DNA of 40,886 nt from JAAZAI01 sp050942875 (lineage in GTDB: Bacteria; Verrucomicrobiota; Kiritimatiellia; RFP12; UBA3636): NCBI GenBank assembly GCA_050942875.1, contig JBMNOD010000027.1, forward strand, positions 1 to 40,886, written 5' to 3'. The notes below the pieces were generated by a model. The model ran no database searches. It was not told the DNA's origin and saw nothing but the letters and a program-made list of their open reading frames with translations. Position numbers and translations under genes: made by a program. Below, one piece after another: positions 16,947 through 24,606 of this stretch; position 1 is the first letter of the stretch, and each line of letters begins with the position of its first letter.

Positions 16947-17980
16947 AAGAACAGCTTCAGCAGGCCCAGGACGCCCTGTTTCCAGGGGACGCGGTGGGAG
17001 ACGCCGGACTGGTCCTTGAACGAGTCCACGTTGCCGAGATACCAGGCGTAGTTGCGCAGCAGCGCGTCCTTGTTGGAGTACTTGGGGTTGAACCCGAGGG
17101 CCGCCTCCGCCTTTTCGATGCTCACGAAGCTGTCTTCGCAGGCCGTCTCGTAGACCCATTTGTAGAGGGGCGAGAGCTTCATCCATTCGAGCGCCCGCAG
17201 CGCCCAGATGGCGGGAGCCGCCGGGAAGCCGACGATGCGCTTGCCGAAGCCCGCCTCGTCCAGCACGGCCTGGTAGTCCTCCTTCATCGTGGTGAACTCG
17301 CGCGCGCCGATGTTGAAGACATCGTTGACCACCGCCTTGTCGAGCGTCAGGCAGGCCCAGATGGCGTCGCAAAGGTCCTCGACATCGAGGAGCTGGTAGC
17401 GGTTGTCCCCCGAGCCGATCATGGGGAAGTTGTGGCCGGTCCGGGCCCAGTCGTACAGGAGCGCGAAGACGCCGAGGCGCTCGGGGCCGATGAAGGACTT
17501 CGGACGCAGGATCGGCACGCAGAGCCCCTTCTCGCGGAAGCCGGCGCAGACGGCCTCCGCCTCGACCTTCGCCTCGCCGTAGGGGCCGACCCCGACGAGC
17601 TTGTCGGTTTCGACGAGCGGATGGTGGTCGGGGATGCCATAGACGGCGGTGGACGAAATCTGGACGGCGCGATCGACGCCCAGGTCGAGCGCGGCCTGCA
17701 TGACGTTGCGGGTGCCGTCGAGGTCGGTCGTGCGAATGTCCTCGGGGGAGTAGAGCGGCAGCGCGGCGGCGCAATGGACGACGCCGTCGCACCCCTCCAT
17801 GGCCTTGCGAAGCGCTTCGGCGTCCCGGATGTCCCCCTGGACGACCTCCACCCATTCCTTCTCGGGGTAGTCGAAGCCGGCAATGTCGTAGGAGACGACC
17901 TGCCCTGCGCCATGCGCCTTGAGCGACCGAATCAGGTTGATGCCGAGGAAACCTGCCCCGCCTGTGACAAACACTTTCAT
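16943..17980 (-). CDS. NAD-dependent epimerase/dehydratase (extended SDR)
   Basis: The 345-residue protein has the Rossmann motif GGAGFLG (7-13), the acidic residue D32 at the end of strand 2 (NAD preference), DIRD for the adenine pocket, the catalytic S109-S110-T111 region, and Y134-x3-K138 in GPYGEAK. The family oxidises, epimerises or dehydrates nucleotide sugars or related polyol substrates. The substrate cannot be told from the sequence. The start has a good ribosome site (AAAGGAAC). Its neighbour encodes the UbiA phosphoribosyltransferase-like protein, so a role in polyprenyl-linked or other surface sugar synthesis is plausible. The last roughly 60 residues form a helical lid typical of the family. 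Confidence 0.88.
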   Translation of the reverse strand: MKVFVTGGAGFLGINLIRSLKAHGAGQVVSYDIAGFDYPEKEWVEVVQGDIRDAEALRKAMEGCDGVVHCAAALPLYSPEDIRTTDLDGTRNVMQAALDLGVDRAVQISSTAVYGIPDHHPLVETDKLVGVGPYGEAKVEAEAVCAGFREKGLCVPILRPKSFIGPERLGVFALLYDWARTGHNFPMIGSGDNRYQLLDVEDLCDAIWACLTLDKAVVNDVFNIGAREFTTMKEDYQAVLDEAGFGKRIVGFPAAPAIWALRALEWMKLSPLYKWVYETACEDSFVSIEKAEAALGFNPKYSNKDALLRNYAWYLGNVDSFKDQSGVSHRVPWKQGVLGLLKLFF

Positions 17981-18084
17981 GCGAACGTTCCTTTTCTAAT
18001 CATGAGTTTCGTAAACCATTGAGAATCAAGCTGAACCTTGGCGCCTGACCCCGGGCGAGCGGCAACGATGTTGACGCACATCCC

Positions 18085-19389
18085 CTACGATGCAATGTAA
18101 CGGCGAATGGCGTCGCCAATGCGTTCGAGCGTATGGGCGCGCTGGGCGTCGTCCGGGTTGAGCGTCGTGAGACGGAAGCCGGGAATGGTCGTGTGGAAGC
18201 CCGTGAGGGGCGTCACGCAGATGCCTTCCGAGGCCATCATGTAGTGGACGAAGCGCTTGTCGAGCGCAACGCCTTCAACGGACTTCTCGACAAACGCCTT
18301 CACGGCGGAATCCTGGATCGGCAGGGTCTGACGATCGTTGAGCACGCCCTCCTCAAAGGCGACCGAGAAGTAGAAGGCGCCTTGGACGGGGCGGACGATC
18401 GTGCCGGGGACGTTGTCGCGGAAGTATTCGAACACCTGGTTCGAGCGGCGCTCGAACATGGCGGACCGCTCCGTCTTGAGCGCGGCATAGCGCGGATCGC
18501 CATAGACGGCGGGGATGGCCAGTTGCGGGAGCGTGGTGGAGCAGACTTCCATCATCTTGCTCTTGACGAGCGCGTCGCAATATTCGCGGAAGTACTCCGA
18601 TGAATTGCGGTTGAGCATCTCGATCCAGCCGCAGCGGGAGCCGGGCCAGGGGAAGTCCTTGGAAATGCCGCGAAGCGCGAGGGCGGGCACGTCGCCGAGG
18701 ACCTGGGAGAGATGGAGCGTCTCCGCGCCGTTGTAGCAGAGGTGCGCGTAAATCTCGTCGCAAATGATGAAGACGCCGTACCGGCGGGCAATGTCGACGA
18801 TGGCCTCCAGCGTCTTGCGGGGATACACCGTGCCGGTCGGATTGTCGGGATTGACGATGGCAATGGCGACGACCTGCGGGTTGTACTTGACCTTGTTTTC
18901 GATCTCGTCGAGATCGGGCTGCCAGTTGTTCCGGGGGTAGAGCTGGAACTGGAGGGGCGGATAGGCGCCGCGCTTGCACTCGTTGGACGTGTGCGTGGGA
19001 TACGAAGGCGACGGCATGAGGACGCGGTTGTCCTTCTGGATCAGATCGTAGATCTTGTCCACGGCGTCGGCGATGCCGTTGAAGAAGAGAATGTCGTCCG
19101 GCTCGACCTTCACGCCGCCGGGACGCTCCGAGGCGACCTTCGCAAGGAACTCGCGCGTCTTGAGCACGCCGCGGCTCGGGCAGTAGGCCCAGGCCGCGTC
19201 CTGGTCCTGCAGATTGTGGACGATCTCCTTGACCCAGTCGGCGACGTGCTCGCCGGCGGCGACGGGGTCGCCGATGTTCTCCCAGGTGATCGGGATGCCG
19301 AGCCGCTGCAGGGCATGGCCGTAATCGACGATCTCCCGGATTTCGTAGTGGAGGTTCTTGATGCCGTCGTGAGCGATTTTCGTGCGCAT
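18085..19389 (-). CDS. PLP-dependent class I/II aminotransferase
   Basis: The fold-type I aminotransferase has 434 residues from ATG 19389 (AAGG upstream); an in-frame TTG eight codons earlier is less likely. PLP-binding residues are in place: N183 in NPDNPTG, D211 and Y214 in CDEIYAHL, and K244 in GISKDFPWPGSRCGW. The opening KIAHDGIKNLHYEIREIVDYGHALQRLGIPITWENIGDP-type segment, longer than in aspartate aminotransferases, and the SK(D)FPWPGSRCGW loop mark a distinct subgroup often of alanine or aromatic type. The substrate is uncertain. It is followed upstream by folD, 46 bases away on the same strand, so the two may be co-transcribed, with folD first. Confidence 0.9.
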   Translation of the reverse strand: MRTKIAHDGIKNLHYEIREIVDYGHALQRLGIPITWENIGDPVAAGEHVADWVKEIVHNLQDQDAAWAYCPSRGVLKTREFLAKVASERPGGVKVEPDDILFFNGIADAVDKIYDLIQKDNRVLMPSPSYPTHTSNECKRGAYPPLQFQLYPRNNWQPDLDEIENKVKYNPQVVAIAIVNPDNPTGTVYPRKTLEAIVDIARRYGVFIICDEIYAHLCYNGAETLHLSQVLGDVPALALRGISKDFPWPGSRCGWIEMLNRNSSEYFREYCDALVKSKMMEVCSTTLPQLAIPAVYGDPRYAALKTERSAMFERRSNQVFEYFRDNVPGTIVRPVQGAFYFSVAFEEGVLNDRQTLPIQDSAVKAFVEKSVEGVALDKRFVHYMMASEGICVTPLTGFHTTIPGFRLTTLNPDDAQRAHTLERIGDAIRRYIAS

Positions 19390-19435
19390 GGGAATGAGCC
19401 TTGAAGTTGCCAAAAAAAGAAGAAAAGAAAAAGCG

Positions 19436-20305
19436 TCAGAAACCGGCGGCCTGGCGCGCGGCCTTGATCGTGTTGGACAAGAGCATGGCGATCGTCATCG
19501 GGCCGACGCCGCCGGGAACCGGCGTGATGCGCGAAGCAACGGCGGAGACGCCGGCGAAGTCGGTGTCGCCCACCAGGCGGAAGCCGGACTTCTTCGAGGC
19601 GTCGGGAACGCGATTGACGCCGACGTCGATGACGACGGCGCCGGGCTTGACCATGTCGGCCGTGACCGTGCCGGGGCGGCCGGCGGCGACGATGAGGATG
19701 TCCGCCTGGCGGGTGAACGTCCCAAGATCGCGCGTGCCCGTGTGGCAGACGGTGACCGTGGCGTTGGCGCTCTTCTGAAGAAGAAGATTGGCGACGGGCT
19801 TGCCGACGATGTTGCTGCGGCCGACGACGACGACATGCCTGCCGGCCGTCTCGACCCCGGACCGTTTCAGCATCTCGACGATGCCGGCGGGCGTGCAGGA
19901 GACGAAGGTGTCCTCGCCGAGCACCAGCTTGCCGAGGCTGACGGGATGGAAGCCATCGACGTCCTTCTCGGGGACGATCATGCGGATGACCTCGCTCTCG
20001 TCGATGCGCCTGGGCAGCGGAAGCTGCACGAGGATGCCGTGGACCGCGGCGTCGCCGTTGAGCCGCCGGATCTCCGCCAGCAGGCGCGACTGGGGCGTGT
20101 CGGCCGGGAGGCGCAGGACGAACGAGCGAATGCCCGTCTCCTTGCAGGCGCGCTCCTTGGCGGTGACATAGGAAACGGAAGCGGGATCTTCGCCGACGAG
20201 GATGACGGCGAGCCCCGGCGTGTTTCCGGCGGCGGCGAGCTGAGCGGCGGCGGCGGCGCATTCTGCGCGGATCGCCGCGGAAATTTCAAGACCGTTGATG
20301 AGCAT
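19436..20305 (-). CDS. folD: Bifunctional methylenetetrahydrofolate dehydrogenase/cyclohydrolase
   Basis: This enzyme interconverts 5,10-methylene-, methenyl- and 10-formyl-tetrahydrofolate, linking serine/glycine carbon to purine and formyl-Met-tRNA synthesis. The 289-residue protein has the catalytic Y46 and K50 in YVTAKERACKETGI, the VHGILVQLPLP strand, PEKDVDGFHP, the NADP-site motif VVGRSNIVGKP, and the family's C-terminal TPVPGGVGPMT signature. Its length is normal. No clear ribosome site precedes the ATG. Confidence 0.98.
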   Translation of the reverse strand: MLINGLEISAAIRAECAAAAAQLAAAGNTPGLAVILVGEDPASVSYVTAKERACKETGIRSFVLRLPADTPQSRLLAEIRRLNGDAAVHGILVQLPLPRRIDESEVIRMIVPEKDVDGFHPVSLGKLVLGEDTFVSCTPAGIVEMLKRSGVETAGRHVVVVGRSNIVGKPVANLLLQKSANATVTVCHTGTRDLGTFTRQADILIVAAGRPGTVTADMVKPGAVVIDVGVNRVPDASKKSGFRLVGDTDFAGVSAVASRITPVPGGVGPMTIAMLLSNTIKAARQAAGF

Positions 20306-20376
20306 GGCGGGAGGAAAGAGGGATTAGGGAGGAGGGGTTAGGGGTTAGGGATTAGTTTCAGTGAGGAGGGAGGAGT

Positions 20377-20420
20377 GAGAAGAGAGGAGTTTCCGCTGGG
20401 GTTCCACCCCAGACCCCGGT
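20377..20420. repeat. Dispersed repeat with CTGGGG/CCCCAG hairpin, copy 2
   Basis: Second copy of the element at 16717-16761; the loop is ttcca here. The stem is at about 20395-20411. Confidence 0.75.
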
Positions 20421-20427
20421 TTGACCG

Positions 20428-20566
20428 GCGAGGGTGGGTTGGGAATGGCCACGAAAAACACAAAAAGAAGGTGGATGGGCGAGGGTGGTGGAATTACGAA
20501 TGATGAATTGCAGAATTACAGAATTGCTTGGCGTCTTGGCGGTTTTTGTCCACAGAAAGCACAGAA
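20428..20566. repeat. Long direct repeat, copy 1 (partner at 20684-20832)
   Basis: About 139 bases starting gcgagggtgggttggg and containing ggccacgaaaaacac, gaattacgaatgatg and gcttggcgtcttggcgg. It matches 20684-20832 nearly base for base, except for a 10-base insertion (tccttggcg type) in the second copy. The ggccacgaaaaacac word is also part of the repeats at 23210 and 29340. Confidence 0.9.
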
Positions 20567-20683
20567 AGACACAGAGTTTTTTGGGTTTTCGTGGTTTTCG
20601 TGGCTATGGATGTTTGACATTTGAAATTTGAAATTTGGCCGAAGGGCAACTTTGTCGTGAGCTTTGTCGAACTGCGAAAGGGG

Positions 20684-20832
20684 TGCGAGGGTGGGTTGGG
20701 AATGGCCACGAAAAACACAAAAAGAGGGTGGATGGGCGAGGGTGGTGGAATTACGAATGATGAATTGCAGAATTACAGAATTGCTTGGCGTCCTTGGCGT
20801 CTTGGCGGTTTTTGTCCACGGAAAGCACAGAA
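20684..20832. repeat. Long direct repeat, copy 2, forming a protein's C-terminus
   Basis: This is the second copy of the repeat at 20428-20566, about 256 bases away. On the minus strand it supplies the last roughly 25 codons and the stop of the membrane protein gene ending at 20751. Confidence 0.9.
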
Positions 20833-21413
20833 TTTTTGTGTTTCTTTTTGCGCGTGTCCAGCCATTGCTGAAGGGCATCCGTTTTGAGGACGAGCAACAA
20901 GCCAAGCGCCAGTTTGAGGACAGGGACGACGAAACCGGAGCAAATTCTCTCAAGAATCATCCGTTGGACATAGCCAGTTTCCAGGGAGTCGCTCAAGCTG
21001 ACGGCCTGGCGAATGGCGGAGATTGTGCCGCCAAGTTGTCCAACCAGAACAGGGAGCGCCTGAATGACGACGTAAAGGCCAAGGAGCCTCGTGCCGATCT
21101 GGAAAACGGCGTCAGCCGTCAGGGTCGGGCGATCATCAAGTTCGGGTATGGCAAGCTTGTCGGCCAGCCAGTCTGCACGACACAGCAGAAGCCATCCCAT
21201 GCCGAATATGAGAAGCACGGAGGCTATCATTCCACCCGCGACAAGCACGATGGGGGTGCCGGCGAATGTTGTTGCATACATGTCGGCAACTCCGACAGAG
21301 GTTTGAGTCCGCATAAAAAAGCTCAACGGAAGGATGGACGTGATGTAGAGAAGTCCGCAGTAAATTTGGAGCAGGCCAAAGACTCGGCTCACAGCAATGA
21401 ACAGGGTACGCAT
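20751..21413 (-). CDS. Small membrane protein with a repeat-derived C-terminus
   Basis: The frame encodes 220 residues from ATG 21413, which has AGGAAAA upstream. Four hydrophobic segments are visible: about 5-30 (FIAVSRVFGLLQIYCGLLYITSIL), 50-78 (GTPIVLVAGGMIASVLLIFGMGWLLL), 110-130 and 160-180. I recognise no family. The final roughly 30 residues (from KKKHKNSVLSVDKNRQDAKDAKQ) are encoded by the direct repeat at 20684-20832, which suggests that the original stop codon was lost or replaced by repeat sequence. The base composition is lower in GC than in the neighbours. Confidence 0.65.
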   Translation of the reverse strand: MRTLFIAVSRVFGLLQIYCGLLYITSILPLSFFMRTQTSVGVADMYATTFAGTPIVLVAGGMIASVLLIFGMGWLLLCRADWLADKLAIPELDDRPTLTADAVFQIGTRLLGLYVVIQALPVLVGQLGGTISAIRQAVSLSDSLETGYVQRMILERICSGFVVPVLKLALGLLLVLKTDALQQWLDTRKKKHKNSVLSVDKNRQDAKDAKQFCNSAIHHS

Positions 21414-21573
21414 CGTTTTTCCTATCGTTTGAACTTGGAAAATTGAATCGCAAGCGGATTGAGAGTCAGTGTGAAAGCAAGAAAAAATCAAGTGTGGAAG
21501 CAAGCGTGCGCCCGAAGGGCGACTTTGGACTTTGGACTTTGGACTTTGGGCCTTGGACAGTCGGCACCAGCGA

Positions 21574-22797
21574 CTACAAAATCGAGCAAATCCGCTCCAT
21601 CGCCTCGACGACGTTCTCCATGGAGTTGAAGGCGCTGATGCGGATGTAGCCGTTGCCGCAGCGGCCGAAGCCGGAGCCGGGCGTGGTGACGACCTGCGCC
21701 TCGGCGAGCAGCTTGTCGAAGAAGTCCCAGGAGTCCATGCCCGTGTTGAACCAGATGTACGGGGAGTTGTCGCCGCCGACGGGGTTGAACCCCTTGGACT
21801 GGAGGCGCTCGCGGATGACCTTGGCGTTGGCGAGGTAGCCGTCGACAAGGTCGCGGCAGGCGCGCCGGCCCGCCTCGGTGAAGACGGCCTCGGCGGCGCG
21901 CTGGACCGGGTAGGACACGCCGTTGAACTTCGTGCTCATGCGGCGCGCCCACAGCGGGGCGAGCAGCACCTTCGAGCCATCCTCGGCAAAGGCGCGGCAT
22001 TCCCGGGGCACGACGGTGTAAGCGCAGCGGGTGCCGGTGAACCCGGCCGTCTTGGAGAGGCTGCGGAACTCGACGGCGACCTCGCGGGCCCCGGGGATCT
22101 CGTAGATCGAACGCGGGAGCGACGGATCGCGGACAAAAGCCTCGTAGGCCGCGTCGAAGAGGATGAGCGCCCGGTTTTCGCGCGCGTAGTCCACGAACTG
22201 CTTGAGCTGGTCGTGCGTGGCGGTGGCGCCGGTGGGGTTGTTGGGGAAGCAGAGGTAGATCAGGTCGACCTGGCCGGCGGGCGGGGCGGGGACGAAGCCG
22301 TTCATCTCGTCGCACGTGAGATAGACAAGCCCCGCGTAGCGCCCGTCCTCGGCAGGGCCGGTGCGACCGGCCATGACGTTGGTGTCCACATAGACGGGAT
22401 AGACGGGATCCGGCACGGCGACCGTGAAGCCGGTCGTCGCGAAAAGCTCCTGGAAGTTGCCCGTGTCGCACTTGGCGCCGTCGCTGACGTAGATTTCATC
22501 GGCCGCGACGTCGATGCCGCGCGACTGGAAGTCGGTCTTCGCAATGGCTTCGCGCAGGAAGTCGTAGCCAAACTCCGGCCCGTAGCCGCGGAAGGTCGCG
22601 TCGTCGCCCATTTCGGCGACGGCCTTCTGCATGGCCTCGATGCAGACGGACGGAAGCGCGCGGGTGACGTCGCCGATGCCGAGGCGGATCAGGCGGGCGT
22701 CGGGATGGGCCGCCGAAAACTCGCGAACACGCGCGGCAATCGTTGAAAACAGATACGAAGCTTGAATCTTGGCGAAATGGGGATTGGCAAGGATCAT
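21574..22797 (-). CDS. dapL: LL-diaminopimelate aminotransferase
   Basis: This PLP enzyme makes LL-diaminopimelate directly from tetrahydrodipicolinate and glutamate, bypassing DapC/D/E in lysine and peptidoglycan synthesis. The 407-residue protein shows the family's opening IRLGIGDVTRALPS, GYGPEFGYDFLREAIA, N187 in FPNNPTGA, LFDAAYEAF, and the PLP lysine K249 in FRSLSKTAGFTGTRCAY, as well as the GDNSPYIWFNTGMDSWDFFDKLL and TPGSGFGRCGNGYIRISAF ends. The length is standard. DapL is typical of chlamydiae, Verrucomicrobia and relatives, plants and some anaerobes, which supports the PVC assignment. No strong ribosome site is seen. Confidence 0.96.
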   Translation of the reverse strand: MILANPHFAKIQASYLFSTIAARVREFSAAHPDARLIRLGIGDVTRALPSVCIEAMQKAVAEMGDDATFRGYGPEFGYDFLREAIAKTDFQSRGIDVAADEIYVSDGAKCDTGNFQELFATTGFTVAVPDPVYPVYVDTNVMAGRTGPAEDGRYAGLVYLTCDEMNGFVPAPPAGQVDLIYLCFPNNPTGATATHDQLKQFVDYARENRALILFDAAYEAFVRDPSLPRSIYEIPGAREVAVEFRSLSKTAGFTGTRCAYTVVPRECRAFAEDGSKVLLAPLWARRMSTKFNGVSYPVQRAAEAVFTEAGRRACRDLVDGYLANAKVIRERLQSKGFNPVGGDNSPYIWFNTGMDSWDFFDKLLAEAQVVTTPGSGFGRCGNGYIRISAFNSMENVVEAMERICSIL

Positions 22798-22894
22798 GGC
22801 GTCATCATTCTGGGTTATGTGAAAATCGAGAATTATCGCATATCGACCCGAAAAAATACAGCATAAACTCCGATTGGGCGCCCCTTCGCCCCTT

Positions 22895-22950
22895 CCGTTC
22901 CCGTTCGCGTTCGCGTTCGCGTTCCCGTTCGCGTTCCCGTAATCGTAATC
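22895..22950. repeat. 6-bp tandem repeat (GTTCGC/GTTCCC)
   Basis: About nine units of a hexamer alternating between gttcgc and gttccc, ending in gtaatc units. It lies in the spacer upstream of dapL. No protein is supported from it. Confidence 0.85.
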
Positions 22951-22966
22951 GGTCAGTCGGAGAGGT

Positions 22967-23036
22967 CGGTCAGTCGACGGGGTTGGCCTCGGAACGCTTG
23001 TCGCCCAGCCTCGACCCCGCCCGTCGCCTGCCCGAT
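22967..23036. repeat. 70-bp dispersed repeat, copy 1 (partner at 23386)
   Basis: A stretch starting ggtcagtcgacgggg and containing tcggaacgcttg, cgcccagcctcga and cgtcgcctgcccgat. It matches 23386-23455 with few changes and in the same orientation. Confidence 0.85.
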
Positions 23037-23058
23037 GGAGTCGCTAGTCGCCAGGGGC

Positions 23059-23160
23059 TAGAGCGACTTGAGAAATAGTATAGCCGCACGATTTGAACTA
23101 GGATTCGGCGTTTGGAGCTGGAGGATAGAATATGGACACGGATTTTCTTAAACCGCTCTA
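23059..23160. mobile_element. MITE-like TA-flanked inverted-repeat element, copy 2
   Basis: At 102 bp, this copy is identical to copy 1 at 15669-15771 apart from one missing T (ggcgttt instead of ggcgtttt). It starts TAGAGCG and ends CGCTCTA. It sits in a repeat-rich spacer and is directly followed by the long inverted repeat at 23161. Near-identity of the two copies suggests recent movement. Confidence 0.8.
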
Positions 23161-23378
23161 TGAAGGAAACTTGAAGTTGGGGCGTGGCCGTGGCGGCTTC
23201 GCCGAGCGGGGAATGGCCACGAGAAACACAAAGACGCAGGCGACGCGGCGCAGGTGGAGGTTTTTGATCCAAACACACGGGCACGGAGACACAGAGGGGG
23301 ATTGGTTTTGAAGTCGGCATCAAGGATGCCTCCATGTTTCATGGAAACTCAAGGAAGCAGGTTACGATTCTGACACAC
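23161..23378. repeat. Long inverted repeat, left arm
   Basis: About 218 bases that reappear in reverse orientation at 29191-29405 with roughly nine in ten bases identical by eye. Internal landmarks are ggcttcgccgagcgggg, ggccacgagaaacac, gcggcgcaggtggagg, aaacacacgggcacgg and tccatgtttcatgg. The two arms enclose the AlgJ-like gene, the MBOAT gene and the beta-helix fusion gene. Confidence 0.9.
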
Positions 23379-23385
23379 ACCCATC

Positions 23386-23455
23386 GGTCAGTCGCCGGGG
23401 TGGGTCTCGGAACGCTTGCCGCCCAGCCTCGAATCCGCCCCGTCGCCTGCCCGAT
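23386..23455. repeat. 70-bp dispersed repeat, copy 2, forming a protein's C-terminus
   Basis: Copy of the repeat at 22967-23036. On the minus strand it encodes the last residues of the AlgJ-like protein (NRAGDGADSRLGGKRSETHP) and its stop codon at 23388. Confidence 0.85.
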
Positions 23456-24605
23456 TGCAGATGGGCATTGGCGGCCGGCCGACTGCCTTCTGCTCATCAA
23501 GCGTCTTGAGGGCGTGCCGCATTTCACTGGGGACGCGGTTGCGGGCGAGGGCGTGGGCGGAGTAGGCATAGATGACGAGGTCGGCGTCGGCGAGGGCGCT
23601 TTCGAGGATTTCCCGGGTGGGGAGCTTGTTGGAGATCATGACGATGTCGTGGCAGGCGCCGGAGTCTTGGAGCGCAACGAGGAGCTGGTCGCAAAAGCTG
23701 TCGCCCAGAACGACGGCCTTGCCGGGGCGGGCAGGGGGCGGCCCAAAGATCGGATGGGGATAGCGGTCGGGATCGCGTCGGTAGGGGAACGGGAGGTTGA
23801 GCAGGTCGGCGATGTCGCGGTCGTGGCTTTCGTAAGGTTCGGGCTGGTAGGCCATGCCGAGGACGACGGGGGCGGGGAGCGCGTTCGTCGGGTTGGCGGC
23901 GTTGAGCCGCCCGATGAGGTTTGTCGCGGCGAGCGCGGCGCAATAGACGGACCAGTGCGTGCCGGTGTAGGGGAACAGGGCGTCGGTGTCGAGGAAGGGG
24001 CCGCAGAGCGTTTTGCCGTTCACATGGGGGATGTTGACGGAGTCGAGGGCGTCGGAGAGGCCGGCATAGAGATCGAAGTCGGCAGGTGCGCGGCTGAAGC
24101 GGTGGTAGCGTGCCGGCACGAGGCCGGGGCATGCCTCGGGCTTGCTGGGGGCGAGGATGACGCCGAAGGCGACGCCGCGCGCTTCGATGGCGTCCCTCAG
24201 GGCGGCGGCCGTTTCGGCGAACTGGCGGTGGTGGGCTGGCGTGTGATGCCGCGTCGGCGGGTTGAACCGGACGTCGAGATAGGGGCGTTCGAAGAGGAAG
24301 CCCTTGCGGCCTTGGATGACGTTGCCCGAGTAGCCGGCATGGTATTGGCCGAGGTTGATGATTTCGAAGACGAGGTGCTTGAACTTGAGCAGCTCGCCAC
24401 GTCCGAAGTGCTTGCGTTCGTAGTAGGTCCTGAGGCCGTTTTGGAACGATCCGTCAAGAAAGGCCTTCGCGGAGACGGGGGGGGGCTGGGCCTTGTGTTC
24501 GACGCCGGCGACCTTGACGATGCCGCGCAAACCCGTCACGCAGAGCAGCGGGGCGGCGAAGGCGGCGAGGACGATGCCGATGTAGAGGTTGCGAAGGCGT
24601 TGCAT
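23388..24605 (-). CDS. AlgJ/AlgX-like SGNH acetyltransferase-domain protein
   Basis: This 405-residue protein is anchored by one N-terminal hydrophobic segment (IGIVLAAFAAPLLCVTGL) with its catalytic domain probably outside the inner membrane. It carries the family motifs GTHWS (H217) and LGDSF (S303, the expected nucleophile). In AlgX/AlgJ a Ser-His-Asp set moves acetyl groups onto an exopolysaccharide; the Asp usually two residues before the His is Gly here. The start lies one base after the stop of the MBOAT gene, so the two are translationally coupled and form the classical AlgI/AlgJ-type O-acetylation pair. The last roughly 20 residues come from a dispersed repeat (23386-23455), which is unlikely to be functional. 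The polymer modified is unknown. Confidence 0.85.
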   Translation of the reverse strand: MQRLRNLYIGIVLAAFAAPLLCVTGLRGIVKVAGVEHKAQPPPVSAKAFLDGSFQNGLRTYYERKHFGRGELLKFKHLVFEIINLGQYHAGYSGNVIQGRKGFLFERPYLDVRFNPPTRHHTPAHHRQFAETAAALRDAIEARGVAFGVILAPSKPEACPGLVPARYHRFSRAPADFDLYAGLSDALDSVNIPHVNGKTLCGPFLDTDALFPYTGTHWSVYCAALAATNLIGRLNAANPTNALPAPVVLGMAYQPEPYESHDRDIADLLNLPFPYRRDPDRYPHPIFGPPPARPGKAVVLGDSFCDQLLVALQDSGACHDIVMISNKLPTREILESALADADLVIYAYSAHALARNRVPSEMRHALKTLDEQKAVGRPPMPICNRAGDGADSRLGGKRSETHPGD

Positions 24606-24606
24606 G

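Larger units (their letters stand above)
20306..20750. other. Repeat-rich spacer upstream of folD
   Basis: About 445 bases with no gene. It holds a G-rich tract of ggttaggg-type units (20321-20355), the second copy of the CTGGGG/CCCCAG hairpin repeat (20377-20420), and one long direct repeat (20428-20566) with its second copy starting at 20684. Frames here, with text such as KNTKRRW and FCPQKAQK, are translations of the repeats. Confidence 0.75.

Noticed and set aside
19390..19413. Earlier TTG start for the aminotransferase
   Set aside because: ATG 19389 has AAGG upstream and the family's normal N-terminus begins there; the TTG has no ribosome site.
22895..22950. CRISPR or coding Arg/Ser-rich repeat
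   Set aside because: It is a simple hexamer tandem array with no spacers; the frames through it lack start signals.
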